A DNA stretch of 64,000 bases. It comes from Gracilaria domingensis (Eukaryota; Rhodophyta; Florideophyceae; Gracilariales; Gracilariaceae). The stretch covers positions 66,882 through 130,881 of the forward strand of contig VCMS01000233.1 of the NCBI GenBank assembly GCA_022539475.1, written 5' to 3'. How positions within the stretch are numbered: position 1 is the first letter of the stretch; the number at the start of each line of letters is the position of its first letter. The position numbers and the translations under genes are program-made. Shown piece by piece: positions 40,242 to 50,354 of the stretch. Under the pieces are notes generated by a model that worked only from the letters and a program-made list of their open reading frames with translations, ran no database searches and was not told the origin of the DNA.

Positions 40242-43200
40242 CTACTTGCCTTCCTCATAGCACTTCGCGACGAAGTCCATTTGCAACACAACCTCCTGTC
40301 CACCCTCAAACCTAATCCTTCCTTCGGATTTATCGTTTTGGTCGGGCAGTAACCCAAGTAGACGACCTCTCTTGCCTACATGCTTGCCATCCAGCACCTT
40401 CACAAGTTCTTGCACTTCTCCAGTGTCAGAGCGTGGCTGAACTGGAGTAATGTCTGTTACTCTTATTCTTTCACCCTTCTTCTCGCCAGAAATCATCTTG
40501 ACGATAATTTCGCTTCCACTAGGAGATGCGTCCACCACAACACCTGGACTATTATTCTCATCCCTTACGATAACCTCAACATCAATCAGCACTCTATAAT
40601 CAGCTGTTCCTTGTGATGGCTCTTCCTGTGGATGAGGAGTTTGAGGTATAGCACTTGCATGAGGCGTAGCTGGTTCCTGAACCATTGGCGTACGAGGTTC
40701 AAACGCTGCTGGCGTTCGTGGTTCGTACTGAGGCGCAGGCGTTCGAGGTTCCGCTCCGCCCGGTGCTGGAGTTGTCGGCTCCATTCCTGGAGCTGGAGTA
40801 CTCGCTTCGTAGCTTTGGTACGCAGGGGTGCGAGGCTCAATGGGCCCTCCGGGAGTGTTAGGTTCTAGTGCCGGATAGTCTGAACCAAGCCTGGCAGGCG
40901 CAGCGCCTCCTCCGGGGGTAGTCGGCATCGAAGGGTAGGCACCGTAGGGATTGGCTGGAGTCCGTGGTGGGTTATTGTATCCAAATGGTTCATGATGTGC
41001 TGGTGTGCGACTTCCAAAGGTATCGCGTCCAGGAGTTTGAGCTCCGAAATTGCTACCGGGAGTAGCGTTTCCTCTGGGTGTTGCCGCCCCATAGCGAGGA
41101 GTTGCTCCCCCAAACCCGCCCAGACGAGGTGTTTGACTTCGATATGCACCGTCGCTTCTGGGTGTTTGAGAATATCGAGGAGTACGGGAGCCAGCAAGTG
41201 TGCTGCTTGGGAGCGGTGGTCGCGAAGATGTTGTGCCGCGACCACGACCAAAACCACCATTGATACTCGGATTCCCATTGGGAGCGTCACCCATCTTCCT
41301 GACCCATGCTCTCTGCACAGTAATCGTCTTCATCTTCGAAATCAGCTCTACGCGTACTGTTGAATCTGAAACCTCGACAACTTTGCCAGAATGTCCTTTG
41401 TAAGGACCTCTCTTAATCTTCACATCCGCTCTGAAGAGCTCGTCACGGACAGGCCCCCTTCGACCACCTGATGAACCAAACCCACCGAATCCGCCGCCCC
41501 CGCCAAACGACGAAATGGACCCTCTTGGTAACGCCGAAGGACCTGTTAAGGAATCCTGCAGAGCTTGTCCGGTTGAGGACAGACGACGCGCCGCAGCTGT
41601 TGAAGCGGTGCATTGTGAAGCAGGGACAGCTACAAGTCCACAGTGTTTGATTTCGTCACGAGCTTTGAAGAAGACATATGATCCTGCAACGTGTTGCACA
41701 ATACCTTGTCTATCCTTGTGAATTCCAGAAACAACATGTATGGAGTCATTCGCAGCAATCGGAAACCCTCTTGAGTCAACAGCTCGGGCGGATAAATCTC
41801 GAACTCTGCCCTTGATCGCACTTAATGGATGAACAGAGGAATTGTTACGGGTGTTCAGTAATTTCACGCCGTCGTTTCGAACCTGAATAACCACACATCT
41901 CTCTATCGGATCATCCAACATTTGAACGAGATCAAACAACTCGTATTGCTGTCTAGCAGCACCCATACCGCTTCTCTGTTGGCTATAGTCTATATTCATA
42001 TCCGATGCGTCAGCTACTTGCGCGCTAACAACGCGAATGTTTTCCCTGGTCGAGTCAGTAAACACCGTAAGAAAGTCCCCGTCAACAGCTACAATAGTAC
42101 CTGAATAGCCAGCGTATTGCCCGGAAGCGATTCTGACTGGCTCTCCACTCTTGAACACTTTGACGACATCGCTTCGACTCACGCTAAGCGGTTCGGGGAA
42201 ATCATCACATCGCAGCAATACAACGTCTTCCCGAAGGGCCTCAATCTTCCCAGCAAGACCTTTCTGTTCACCAGCAACGACTTTGACTGAATCACCCTTG
42301 TAAAGTTTGGTCCCTCGCCGACCTGCGATGGAACTAATGTCAAGATTCAGTCCCTGTGCCGCTTCGTCATTGGTTTCGCCATTCTCGTTTGTTTCCTCGA
42401 GATCAGATCTCATTTGCTGCTCGGCCATCATCCATTTCTCCAATTCTTCAACCTGAGGCTGCACCGCATCTCCCGTGACAAGAGTCCTTGGTGAAATCCA
42501 TTTGTGCAACAGACCATATCTAAAGAGCTCCTCATTCCATACCTCGTACACCGCACCCGTATTCCGATCCCGCTGTGTGTAAATATCAGAGCTTCCAGTC
42601 AGTCGGTACAGCTCCTTCTTATCGAACAGCTTCTGTGGAGGGCGGCCCTTTCTCCGTGTTCCACTGACATCTACATCATCGTTACCATCTTCCTTGTCCA
42701 GCTCTTCCATATAGTCCTTGTCCCCTTTATAGTCCAAGCGAGGAATTAGACGAATCAAGACCTGACCTTCTCCGTAACCATCTCTCACACCGCAGACTTG
42801 TGCCAGATCACCCTTATACATGCCTCTACCGAGTCTCACCCAATTACCAACAGCTTGCTTTTCGCTCCTCTTTCCAATTTGGAGGACATCAACCATTTCG
42901 TCAAGCTGCAAAGGTTTGATTCCCTCATACGTGGTAAACAGATCTAGCCCTTGGATGGCGGCTTCTACTTGTACAGAGCTGACGGCCTCAATGTATACAC
43001 GTCCCTTCAAGTGCTGCGGTGCGATGGCCGAGAAGATACCCAAATCTACACCTCTTCTCCGATAGTTAAACATCTTCTGGAGTAAAGAGAAGATAGCACG
43101 TCGTTCGTGGCCAATCTTCTTGCATTTGACAATAAAGATTCGAGGATCATGAATGGTGGGAAGAAGTGATTGTTGGTCTACGCCGGAGGTATCAGGGGCA

Positions 43201-43668
43201 CCTTGTTCCTCGTCGACATAAGCATAGCGTTCTTCGAAGTAGCGTTCAAGGTTCTCCGGATCTTCAGATTCCATGGCTCGCTGACGCTCGAATCGTTGCG
43301 CACGCATTTGTTCGCGGTCTCTATCCAAGTTTGCATCGTGGTCATCATCGTCAGCGATAAGGCCCGCAACCTCTTCCTCTTCATCTTCATCTTCTGCGTC
43401 ATCTTCTTCGGCTTCGAGATCAAGAAGTGCCATGGTTTTTCTCCTCTTCTTTTTCTTAGGGCCCTTAACAGGTGCTTCATCGGCATCTTCATAGTCGCTG
43501 TACTGGTCTGCATCGTCCGCGTCCTCGTATTCTGTACTTGCGCGTAGTTGACGTAGATTTAAAGCAAAAGGTGATGATAAAAAGAAAGTTAGACATTGAA
43601 AGCGAAGACGTGTGAGTAACGTTCGATACACAGCAAGATGACGCACCATCTTCTCGTTTCCTAACCAT
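40242..43668 (-). CDS. SPT5: Transcription elongation factor SPT5
   Basis: Exon 1 is 43647-43668 (22 bases) and exon 2 is 40242-43531; the 115-base intron 43532-43646 runs GTGCGT...GTACAG, phase 1 at both ends, and gives MVRKRED joined to EYEDADDADQYSDYEDADE. Total 1103 residues. Order: acidic N-terminus, basic KKKKRRK, the NGN domain (about residues 135-240, beginning RIFIVKCKKIGHERRAIFSLL), several KOW domains (GDLAQVCG, GDSVKVVAGEQKG, GEPVRIASGQYAG, NDSIHVVSGIHKD, KIKRGPYKGHSGKV) and a C-terminal repeat region rich in TP motifs (about 810-1000), ending in another KOW. SPT5 with SPT4 forms DSIF on RNA polymerase II; the TP repeats are the known site of P-TEFb phosphorylation. Confidence 0.95.
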
Positions 43669-44367
43669 TTTGTGCGAGTTCGTTGGCCAGCTCTGAATGT
43701 GTTTGCGCAAGATATTCGCTCCGGATGCGGCAGTGACAGGAGTCAGATGCACTTGCTTGACGCACGCAGCTTGCTTTAGAGCTCTCTGAGCGGCTGCAGA
43801 GACACCCTTGAAAGGCTCGTAGCGGTAAAACGAGGTCTGGTTGTTTTGAACAGGCCAGCATGGCCTTTGAAGACGTGTGTTCTTAGAACACAGTGTTCTT
43901 CTTGGATTTATTCTTGGATTTACAAGAGGTTTCCGAACACAGATTTCATCACTTCACATTTAATGTAGTACGAAAGTCAATTGGGTATTTAAAGGCATCG
44001 AAACTGACAGAATACGAAAGCCAAACACTCTCGTGCATATTCCTACACGTAAGGACTCCTTTCTAAGGAGACTTGCAAGGAGCTACACGTACGTGTACAC
44101 GTACGTGTACTGTACGTGTAAGGATTATGTCGGGCGATGTCAGCGCACAAACACTCTGGCCAAGAGCAAGAGAGGTAGGCGGTGGTGAGTCACCACTGGT
44201 GACCGCGCGTGTGACGGCAGCGTCGCGTTGGGATGGGTCCCCGTCCGTGTTGGGCCCTCGATGCTCCGCATAACATGTCGCCGTTGCTCAGTCCCCGTGT
44301 TCCATAGACGCCCACCCTTCATCCGGCACCGAACACAAACGGCGCTTATTCTGGAGTCCTTCTCACC
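43669..44367. other. Divergent intergenic region with ACGT repeats
   Basis: 5' flanks of SPT5 (-) and the SARAF-like gene (+). Contains a self-complementary ACGT array at 44084-44120 and a small palindrome gtgttcttagaacac near 43879-43893. No coding sequence. Confidence 0.5.
44084..44120. repeat. Palindromic ACGT/GTAC short array
   Basis: Sequence built from repeats of an ACGTGTAC-like unit (tacacgtacgtgtacacgtacgtgtac, then tgtacgtgta), self-complementary over most of its length. It lies in the promoter side of the SARAF-like gene. ACGT cores are known binding sites for bZIP proteins in plants and algae, but this link is inference. Confidence 0.7.
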
Positions 44368-45156
44368 ATGAAATCGTCCTTGGCCGCTGTTGCATTGCTC
44401 ATCACTCTCACTACCTCCCTTGCCGAATCAATCTCGAGTGGCACCAAAGCGGTAACTGGCGCTGGAACTGGTTCGTCATCGGGCTCCAGTAACGACCGTG
44501 TTCTTTTGCGATCCATCACTGCCCTAATCTTTTCCGAGAATGGCAGGGCGCGTTCGAGACACGGAACGGGCGAACAGCAATTGCAATGTGTTGGCGGATC
44601 CGCGTCTGGGCTGTGGTGGTTTACTGAGTACTATCCACATGCCGTTCAATGTCAAAATATCGGTTGGGATGGTGCCAGCATTCAGTGGTCCTGTGAAGGT
44701 CACTTGAGTGACGACGTTGAATTCGGTCCAGACACTGCCGTTATATGCGAACCGTACGACGAAGACCAGGATGACGGCTACGTCTTGAGAGGCTCTTGTC
44801 GCCTAGAATACACAATCAATTTCAAGAAATTCCACATGACCTTTGTTCATATCATATACGGTGCGTTGTCTTCTTCCTATGGAAAGCATATTTTTGTTCC
44901 TTTAAATGTTTGTCACACAAATCTAACGTTTCGCATTCCTCGTCAGCTTGTGTGTTGATTTTGGGTTTACTATGGTGTTACTACCAAAGCAGATGGTGGA
45001 TGAGGAGACGGTAAGTTTAGTCAGCACGTTAATTCATGCCGTTTGCTCAAACGTTCTAATCTATGTGCTGACTGTTTTTTTAATTCGCGCTATCCCCTTC
45101 CGATTCGCAGCTTAAAGCGCAAACGCGCCCGTAAGGCTCAGCAACAATTGTCATAA
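44368..45156 (+). CDS. SARAF/TMEM66-like ER calcium-entry regulator
   Basis: Three exons, 44368-44860, 44947-45010 and 45111-45156, with introns of 86 and 100 bases (GTGCGT...CGTCAG and GTAAGT...TCGCAG). Phases match throughout and give 200 residues. A signal peptide (1-19), then RVLLRSITALIFSENGRARS, LQCVGGSASG and VQCQNIGWDGASIQWSCEG, and VLRGSCRLEYTINF: these blocks match the lumenal domain of SARAF. The second exon supplies the membrane span (ACVLILGLLWCYYQ) and the third a basic tail (RLKRKRARKAQQQLS). SARAF in animals is an ER membrane protein that slows store-operated calcium entry. The long serine-rich cytosolic part of the animal protein is absent. Confidence 0.8.
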
Positions 45157-45815
45157 CCACTAAACTTCTACTTTTAAGCATGCATCCTTGAATACGAGGA
45201 CTACATGGACTGTCGTATCGTACCTCGTTCTTTTCGATGTCCTTCTTGCTGCCACACGGCGATGACTAAGATATGTCTCGTGTATTGTATCGAGAACTAA
45301 ATAGTGAAAACTTCAGAATCTCACATAGAGCCTGTGTGCTGCGAATGCTATGTCGAGGAGACTTGTCATCGCCGTTGAAGTCTATCCTAGCCTAGGATTC
45401 CTAGTAGCAGTGGCGGCGCCAGACTGGCGCCGCCACTGCTAGACTGGCAGCTCCAGTCCTGCGCTCTGCGAGAGTGGCGATAACTGTTTCCTGCTATCTA
45501 TATATCTGTGGCATTTTTGGCTTGTTTGCCTGCAAATAATGTTTGCTCCCCAGAAAACTCCTGGACGCACCAAGGGGTATGCAGCTTGCGTGAACTAAAA
45601 CCAGGATGATTTTTTGAGAAATGGCGGGAGCCTGAGAATTCTTGCAATTTCGGAGAATTCATTTATTCACTCTGCTGCCAGCGTGCACACGTACACGGGT
45701 ACCTGTCTCGGCCATCATCGTGTCAACGGCGGTGGGATCAACGCTTTCTTTTATCGAACCACACCGTGTAGATACTCTGGGTTCTGAAAGTACGACGAAG
45801 ATACATCCTGCCGAG
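45157..45815. other. Intergenic with a perfect inverted repeat
   Basis: Holds the 17-bp inverted repeat at 45405-45441 and the leader of the EMG1 gene. No gene otherwise. Confidence 0.5.
45405..45441. repeat. Perfect 17-bp inverted repeat, 3-base spacer
   Basis: Left arm 45405-45421 (tagcagtggcggcgcca), spacer gac, right arm 45425-45441. GC-rich, strong hairpin in DNA or RNA. It is in the 3' flank of the SARAF-like gene. Confidence 0.95.
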
Positions 45816-47024
45816 ATGGGTAGCTCTGCGTCGCTTCGAAAGAAGAGAAAAGGCTCTGAAGCTCCACGCACAGACGGTACAGCTAAACGCAAGAGATCAA
45901 AGGCTCCTGCTTCAAGAATTGAGCCCCATGTGCTAAGCGTTTTAACGGGAAATGATACACCAAAAGCTGATGAAGCCAAACTTCTCGATCAGCAATCGAC
46001 ACTGAAAGCCTCGGCAAACGAAGAAATGAAGACTGAGCATCTGCAAAATGAATCGAAATCAAGAGCGAGCAATACGGGAAGTTTTTCGAATGAAGAGTCA
46101 GACTCGCATGGCGAATCTGCCCATAATCAGTTGGATTCGGATGAAGATGATTCCCAAACAAAGAATCAAGCGAAAGTTGCAACGAAGGCGGCGCGCCAGA
46201 ATGGAGAACAGAACCAGGCCGCGAGCGTTGCACCGAAAAACTCTGAAGCAGATGCTCAGACCGGGCCCCAGCGTCGAAGATTGCCAGACCCTCTACCGCC
46301 AGATCACGCGAAAAAAGTCAAAGTGACTGTACTGCTGCAAAATGCTAATCTGGAAACGGTCAAACAAAGCGGACGAGCGGGCGGTTTTGTTTTGTTAAAT
46401 TGTGACGACCACCGTCATTTGTTACAAAAGACGGGCCGAAGTGCAAATGATGCGCGTCCAGATATTACTCATCAATGTCTATTGACGTTGCTCGATAGCC
46501 CCCTGAACAAAGAGGGTCGCTTAAAGATTTACATCCGAACGGCCAAGAATGTTTTGATCGATGTGCATCCGGAAACACGAATTCCTCGTACGATGAAGCG
46601 GTTTTCGGGCCTAATGGCTGAACTACTGGAGAAGCTTAAAGTGCGAGGGACCAGTGGTTCCACGCCGTTGCTAAAGGTTATTCGTAATCCAATCGTCAGT
46701 CATCTTCCCGTTGGGACGAGGAAGATAGTGTGCACGTACAATACAGAGAATGTCGTCGATGTTCGAGAGCACGCAAACGCTATAGCAGATATGGTTTTAC
46801 CAACTAAGGAAGGCCAAGTGCATACGAAGAACAATGCGGACTTTAATATGGCTGAACACGGAGAGGAAGTTAACGTCCTGTATGTAGTGGGTGCTATGGC
46901 ACATGGCAAAGTTGTCGAGGACTGGGCGGATGAATATATTTGCATTAGCGAGTATCCTCTCTCTGCTGCTAATGTTTGCGGCAGAATAACTTATGCCTAC
47001 GAGAATCTCTTCGGAATTATGTAA
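45816..47024 (+). CDS. EMG1: EMG1/NEP1 18S rRNA pseudouridine N1-methyltransferase
   Basis: 402 residues from MGSSASLRKKRKG; the frame is open upstream but without similarity. The first about 165 residues are a basic/acidic disordered extension, longer than in yeast. The SPOUT-fold catalytic part follows: VTVLLQNANLE, LLNCDDHRHLL, ARPDITHQCLLTLLDSPLNK (a hallmark of the family), RIPRTMKRFSGLM, LPVGTRKI, VLYVVGAMAHG (SAM-binding knot) and ISEYPLSAANVCGRI. EMG1 methylates pseudouridine in the small-subunit rRNA and is required for 40S biogenesis. All family blocks are present. Confidence 0.95.
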   Translation: MGSSASLRKKRKGSEAPRTDGTAKRKRSKAPASRIEPHVLSVLTGNDTPKADEAKLLDQQSTLKASANEEMKTEHLQNESKSRASNTGSFSNEESDSHGESAHNQLDSDEDDSQTKNQAKVATKAARQNGEQNQAASVAPKNSEADAQTGPQRRRLPDPLPPDHAKKVKVTVLLQNANLETVKQSGRAGGFVLLNCDDHRHLLQKTGRSANDARPDITHQCLLTLLDSPLNKEGRLKIYIRTAKNVLIDVHPETRIPRTMKRFSGLMAELLEKLKVRGTSGSTPLLKVIRNPIVSHLPVGTRKIVCTYNTENVVDVREHANAIADMVLPTKEGQVHTKNNADFNMAEHGEEVNVLYVVGAMAHGKVVEDWADEYICISEYPLSAANVCGRITYAYENLFGIM

Positions 47025-48175
47025 AATGGTTTGAATGTCAGGTCTTCTGCACATTTAACTGAGGATGCGTTTTCGTGAACGATGGCTTATTCGAAGATTT
47101 GCTTGCCGCCCTCGTGAGACATGCAAAGGAGTTGTGACTAGAACAAAGGTGTCCAATCTATTGGACAGGAAGATGTGAAGGTAAATAGATATTTTGCCTT
47201 CAGCACAACCGTTCGTACCGTTGTACCTGTGAAAAAATATTGCTTACGAACATGAGAGAAAGTCCACATAGTTTCGCGTCAATGCAACTTTTTGAACGCC
47301 TATCGGTGGCATTTTAAATGTTAGTCAGGCGCCTGAAGCCGAATGTCCAGATATGTTGCCCTGTTGTACAAAGGTACCTACGCAGTCAACTTGGCTTAGC
47401 AGATTCCCGTTGTTCCCGGCAGACTGTTGTCCCACTGACGCGCATCCATGTTGCACAAACTTGATTTCTCGATAGAAACACTTGTTCCAGTGCAAGGGTT
47501 TGAAACGCAATATCTCATTGACGTCGCGCTTGTTACAGAAGACAACTCTTCGCAAGCTTTTTCGAGTCTGGCAGTTGAAAGCTGAGGACGACAAGCGCGC
47601 TCTCCCTGTCATGAAATGAAAGGTCTTCGGTCAAACAAGCTCAATGTTTACCAAAACTTTATTAGTCATGTGCCTCGCTCAGCTCGATGCAGTGTGTATG
47701 TCAGTACAGTGGAAGGGATTCTGATCTCCTTCCGGGTGCGAGGCTCATGACCTATGTAAGCGCATCGGCGTTGCATCCTCTCGGCATGGAGAATACGCCG
47801 TTTCGTCGTAACTGATGTGAAATGAAACATGTTCTGCCGTATGTTGTCCGAAGTAGGAATAGAAGTGTATACATATTAGGAGCGAACGTGTATACATTTG
47901 GGATAGCCTTCATCCCGTGAGCTGCCGCCAGAGACGCCCTGCGTAAAGCAGATGGCTTCCATGACGTCCGATGTTCGAGTCCATGTGTAGTGATGTTCTC
48001 AACATCTGTTTTAACAATCCAGATCGCAACACTTAACGAAAAGATGAATAGATACAAGTTACCATTTCAAAGTTACCTCATGACATGTCCAGTAACGCAC
48101 AAAAAGGCAATCAATAACACTATACTTCCTGGTGGCATTTCTTTTTTTCTTGTTTTGTTTCTATAGCTGTCTCTG
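47025..48175. other. Intergenic, no gene seen
   Basis: 3' flanks of convergent EMG1 and the DnaJ gene. One - strand frame (47752-48057) starts with a hydrophobic stretch but has no conserved look. No RNA gene recognised. Confidence 0.4.
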
Positions 48176-49337
48176 CTAAACATGTGCAAACATTCTATCT
48201 TGTGCTTCTTCCTCCATCTTTGCAATTTCACGCTCGTGTTCTTCTCTCATTTGCGCATACTTTTCAGGGAAGCAGAATCGCATGATCAACTTGAATGGAA
48301 GACATACGAGTTGCAAGATAAGGAATAACACAACCAGAATGACAATGACGGGGAACAAGACGATGAGCATCATTATAGGCAGAATCCATGCACAGCCCTT
48401 GATACTGAGCAGGAAGTTGAGCCATCCTGGCAGCTCGACAGGTTGCTGGCGACTTTCCCACTCCTGATACGTTTGGTTTGGATGCTCTGCGTCATCACCG
48501 GTTTGCGACAAAAACTGGTCGTACAAAGTCTTCTTGACCACATTGGTAAGCGTGTCGTAGGCCTGTGAGACAGACGTCATAGCATCCTCGGCGCCTGGAA
48601 GCTGGCATTTGTCCGGGTGAAGCATACGAGCCAGCGTGTAATAGTTCTTCTTCATTTGAGCGCTGGTAGCTTCAGTGGAAACGTGCAGCACAGCGTAGTG
48701 ATTCGGGGCGTTCTTGATGCGTAAGATTTCCTCCTCCGGCGTGGCAGGCCATATTTCGGTATCGCTTGCGGCCTTGTCGCTGCTCTTCGGGGTAGTGCCT
48801 TCGGTGGTCGTCTCGGCGCTGCGCTTTGAAGGGTCATCAGGATTGAAATCCTTTTCCCGTTCTCCCGGACCTTGCACGGACTCGACGGCTGCAATGTACT
48901 TTTTGGCCTTTTCTATGCCGGCGATGAGGTTCTCGTCGCCTGGGCAGTGTTGCAGCCCTTCGTTGAAAGTGTGACGCGCGCTGATGTAGTCTTGGTCCTC
49001 GAGCTGTGCGGTACCTTTTCGCCACCATCCCTACGCAGCAAGCACAAAGAGAACGGGGGGGGGGGTTAGGGCATTGTTTGGGCGCGGGAGGCTGGCGGAC
49101 GCGAGGGCGGCGATGAAGCGAACTCACCTTTGACCACTTTGGGTCGAGCTGAATGCACATGTCGGCATCGAGTCTAGCCTTATCGTAGGCGTGGAGCTTG
49201 AGGTAGGCGGCGGAGCGATTGGAGAAGAGGGCGGCGTTAGTAGGCTCCTGCTCAATGCCCGCCGTGTAAAGCTCAACGGCGCTGTTATAATTGCACGCCT
49301 GATACTGCTCGTTGCCACGCTCCTTAAACTCGGCCAT
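48176..49337 (-). CDS. TPR plus DnaJ membrane co-chaperone
   Basis: Exons 49128-49337 and 48176-49030, intron 49031-49127 (GTGAGT...GCGTAG, 97 bases, phase 0); 354 residues. Residues 1-105 form TPR repeats of the STI1/Hop type (MAEFKERGNEQYQACNYNSA, FSNRSAAYLKL, GWWRKGTAQLEDQDYISA), which usually bind Hsp70/Hsp90 C-termini. A J-domain follows (about 185-250) with intact HPD in RMLHPDKCQLPG. Two hydrophobic helices (about 275-325) then a basic end anchor it in a membrane, probably the ER. Fusions of TPR and J-domains are known (DNAJC3, DNAJC7), but I know of none with this order plus C-terminal membrane helices, so the gene is somewhat unusual. Confidence 0.8.
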
Positions 49338-50354
49338 GACGCGAGGAGAGCCGCAGCGCCCGGCCGTCTCTCAGCAGGCGCGACGGCGTTGCGGCTGCGC
49401 TGCGGACGCGGAGCGGACGGGGAGGGAGGGGGGGGGGGGGGGGGGGGCGCCGCGGGCTGGCGGGAGAGGGGGGGGGGATTGTCAACGGACGGAAGGAGGG
49501 GGTCCAAGTACGACAGCGCGTTGCGTCTGGACGGGTGCTTGCGCCCGGACTGGCAGTGACGTGCGGCCACGGCCAAATGCTCGCTGTCGCGGGCTGTGCA
49601 CTGTTGCGCGCGGCCGCGCGCGGCGCCAATTCAGCGCTGCAATTTTTGAGCGCCGAAATTTTCGCCGCCGGCGGCGCGGGAGCGTTGCTGCGGAGTTAGT
49701 TTTACTGTAGCGTCGCGCGAAGGTGCCGTCGTGCCGACGGGACCGACGGTGACCAAAGGGTACGCGCACTTGCTGGCACGCGGCGCGTGTAAGGACGCGC
49801 CGCTGTCGCACACCGCCGCCGCCGCCGAGGGAATCATCATGCGCTGCAGGTGAGGTCGCTCTCGAGGCGCGACGGCAGCGACGGCAGCGGCGGCGGCGGC
49901 GGCGGCGGCGGCACGACGCGACGCGGCGGCGGCACGGCGCGGCGGGGCGCGGGCGACAAGCGTGGCGACGGCAGCGGCGGGCGCGCGCTGACGCGCAAGC
50001 AAGCGCGCGTCATCCAACGCCACCTTACAGCGCGGACAAGTGCGCGCCGCTGGTTGGCGGCGGCCGCGCGCCCAAATCGGGTCCGGCGCGCCGCCGGCGC
50101 CCGCGCCACGCGCGCCGCGCAGTCCATTCCACGCGGCGGTCGCGCGCGTGCCACCGGCGCCAATTTTGGCGTCCACCATAGCGCCGATATATCTCCCGCA
50201 TCCGGCACCCACCTTCCGCCAGCGCGCGCCCGACCCTCGCCCCGCCCTGCGCGCCGTCGTCGCGCTTACCCCCCCCGCCTCCCCCCCGCCCCTCCCCCCC
50301 TCCCCCGTCGCTCGCCGCCGTCGCTGCGGTTCGGCGCGCGCTTTGCGGGTGCCC
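49338..50354. promoter_or_regulatory. GC-extreme divergent promoter with poly-G
   Basis: 1 kb between two divergent genes, very rich in CpG and GCG repeats. It contains G-runs at about 49421-49447 and 49469-49480, a GGC/CGG trinucleotide tract at about 49888-49915, and a C-run region at about 50270-50305. Long open frames on every frame here are a side effect of composition. The G-runs could fold as G-quadruplexes. A further G-run (about 49056-49065) lies in the intron of the DnaJ gene. Confidence 0.55.

Noticed and set aside
47960-47995. A tRNA-like GTTCGAGTC segment
   Set aside because: The flanking bases cannot form a T stem and no acceptor partner is found.
49338-50354. Long open frames on both strands (over 200 codons)
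   Set aside because: They come from GCG/CGC-repeat composition with few stop codons. The encoded proteins are runs of Ala, Arg, Gly and Pro without any domain.
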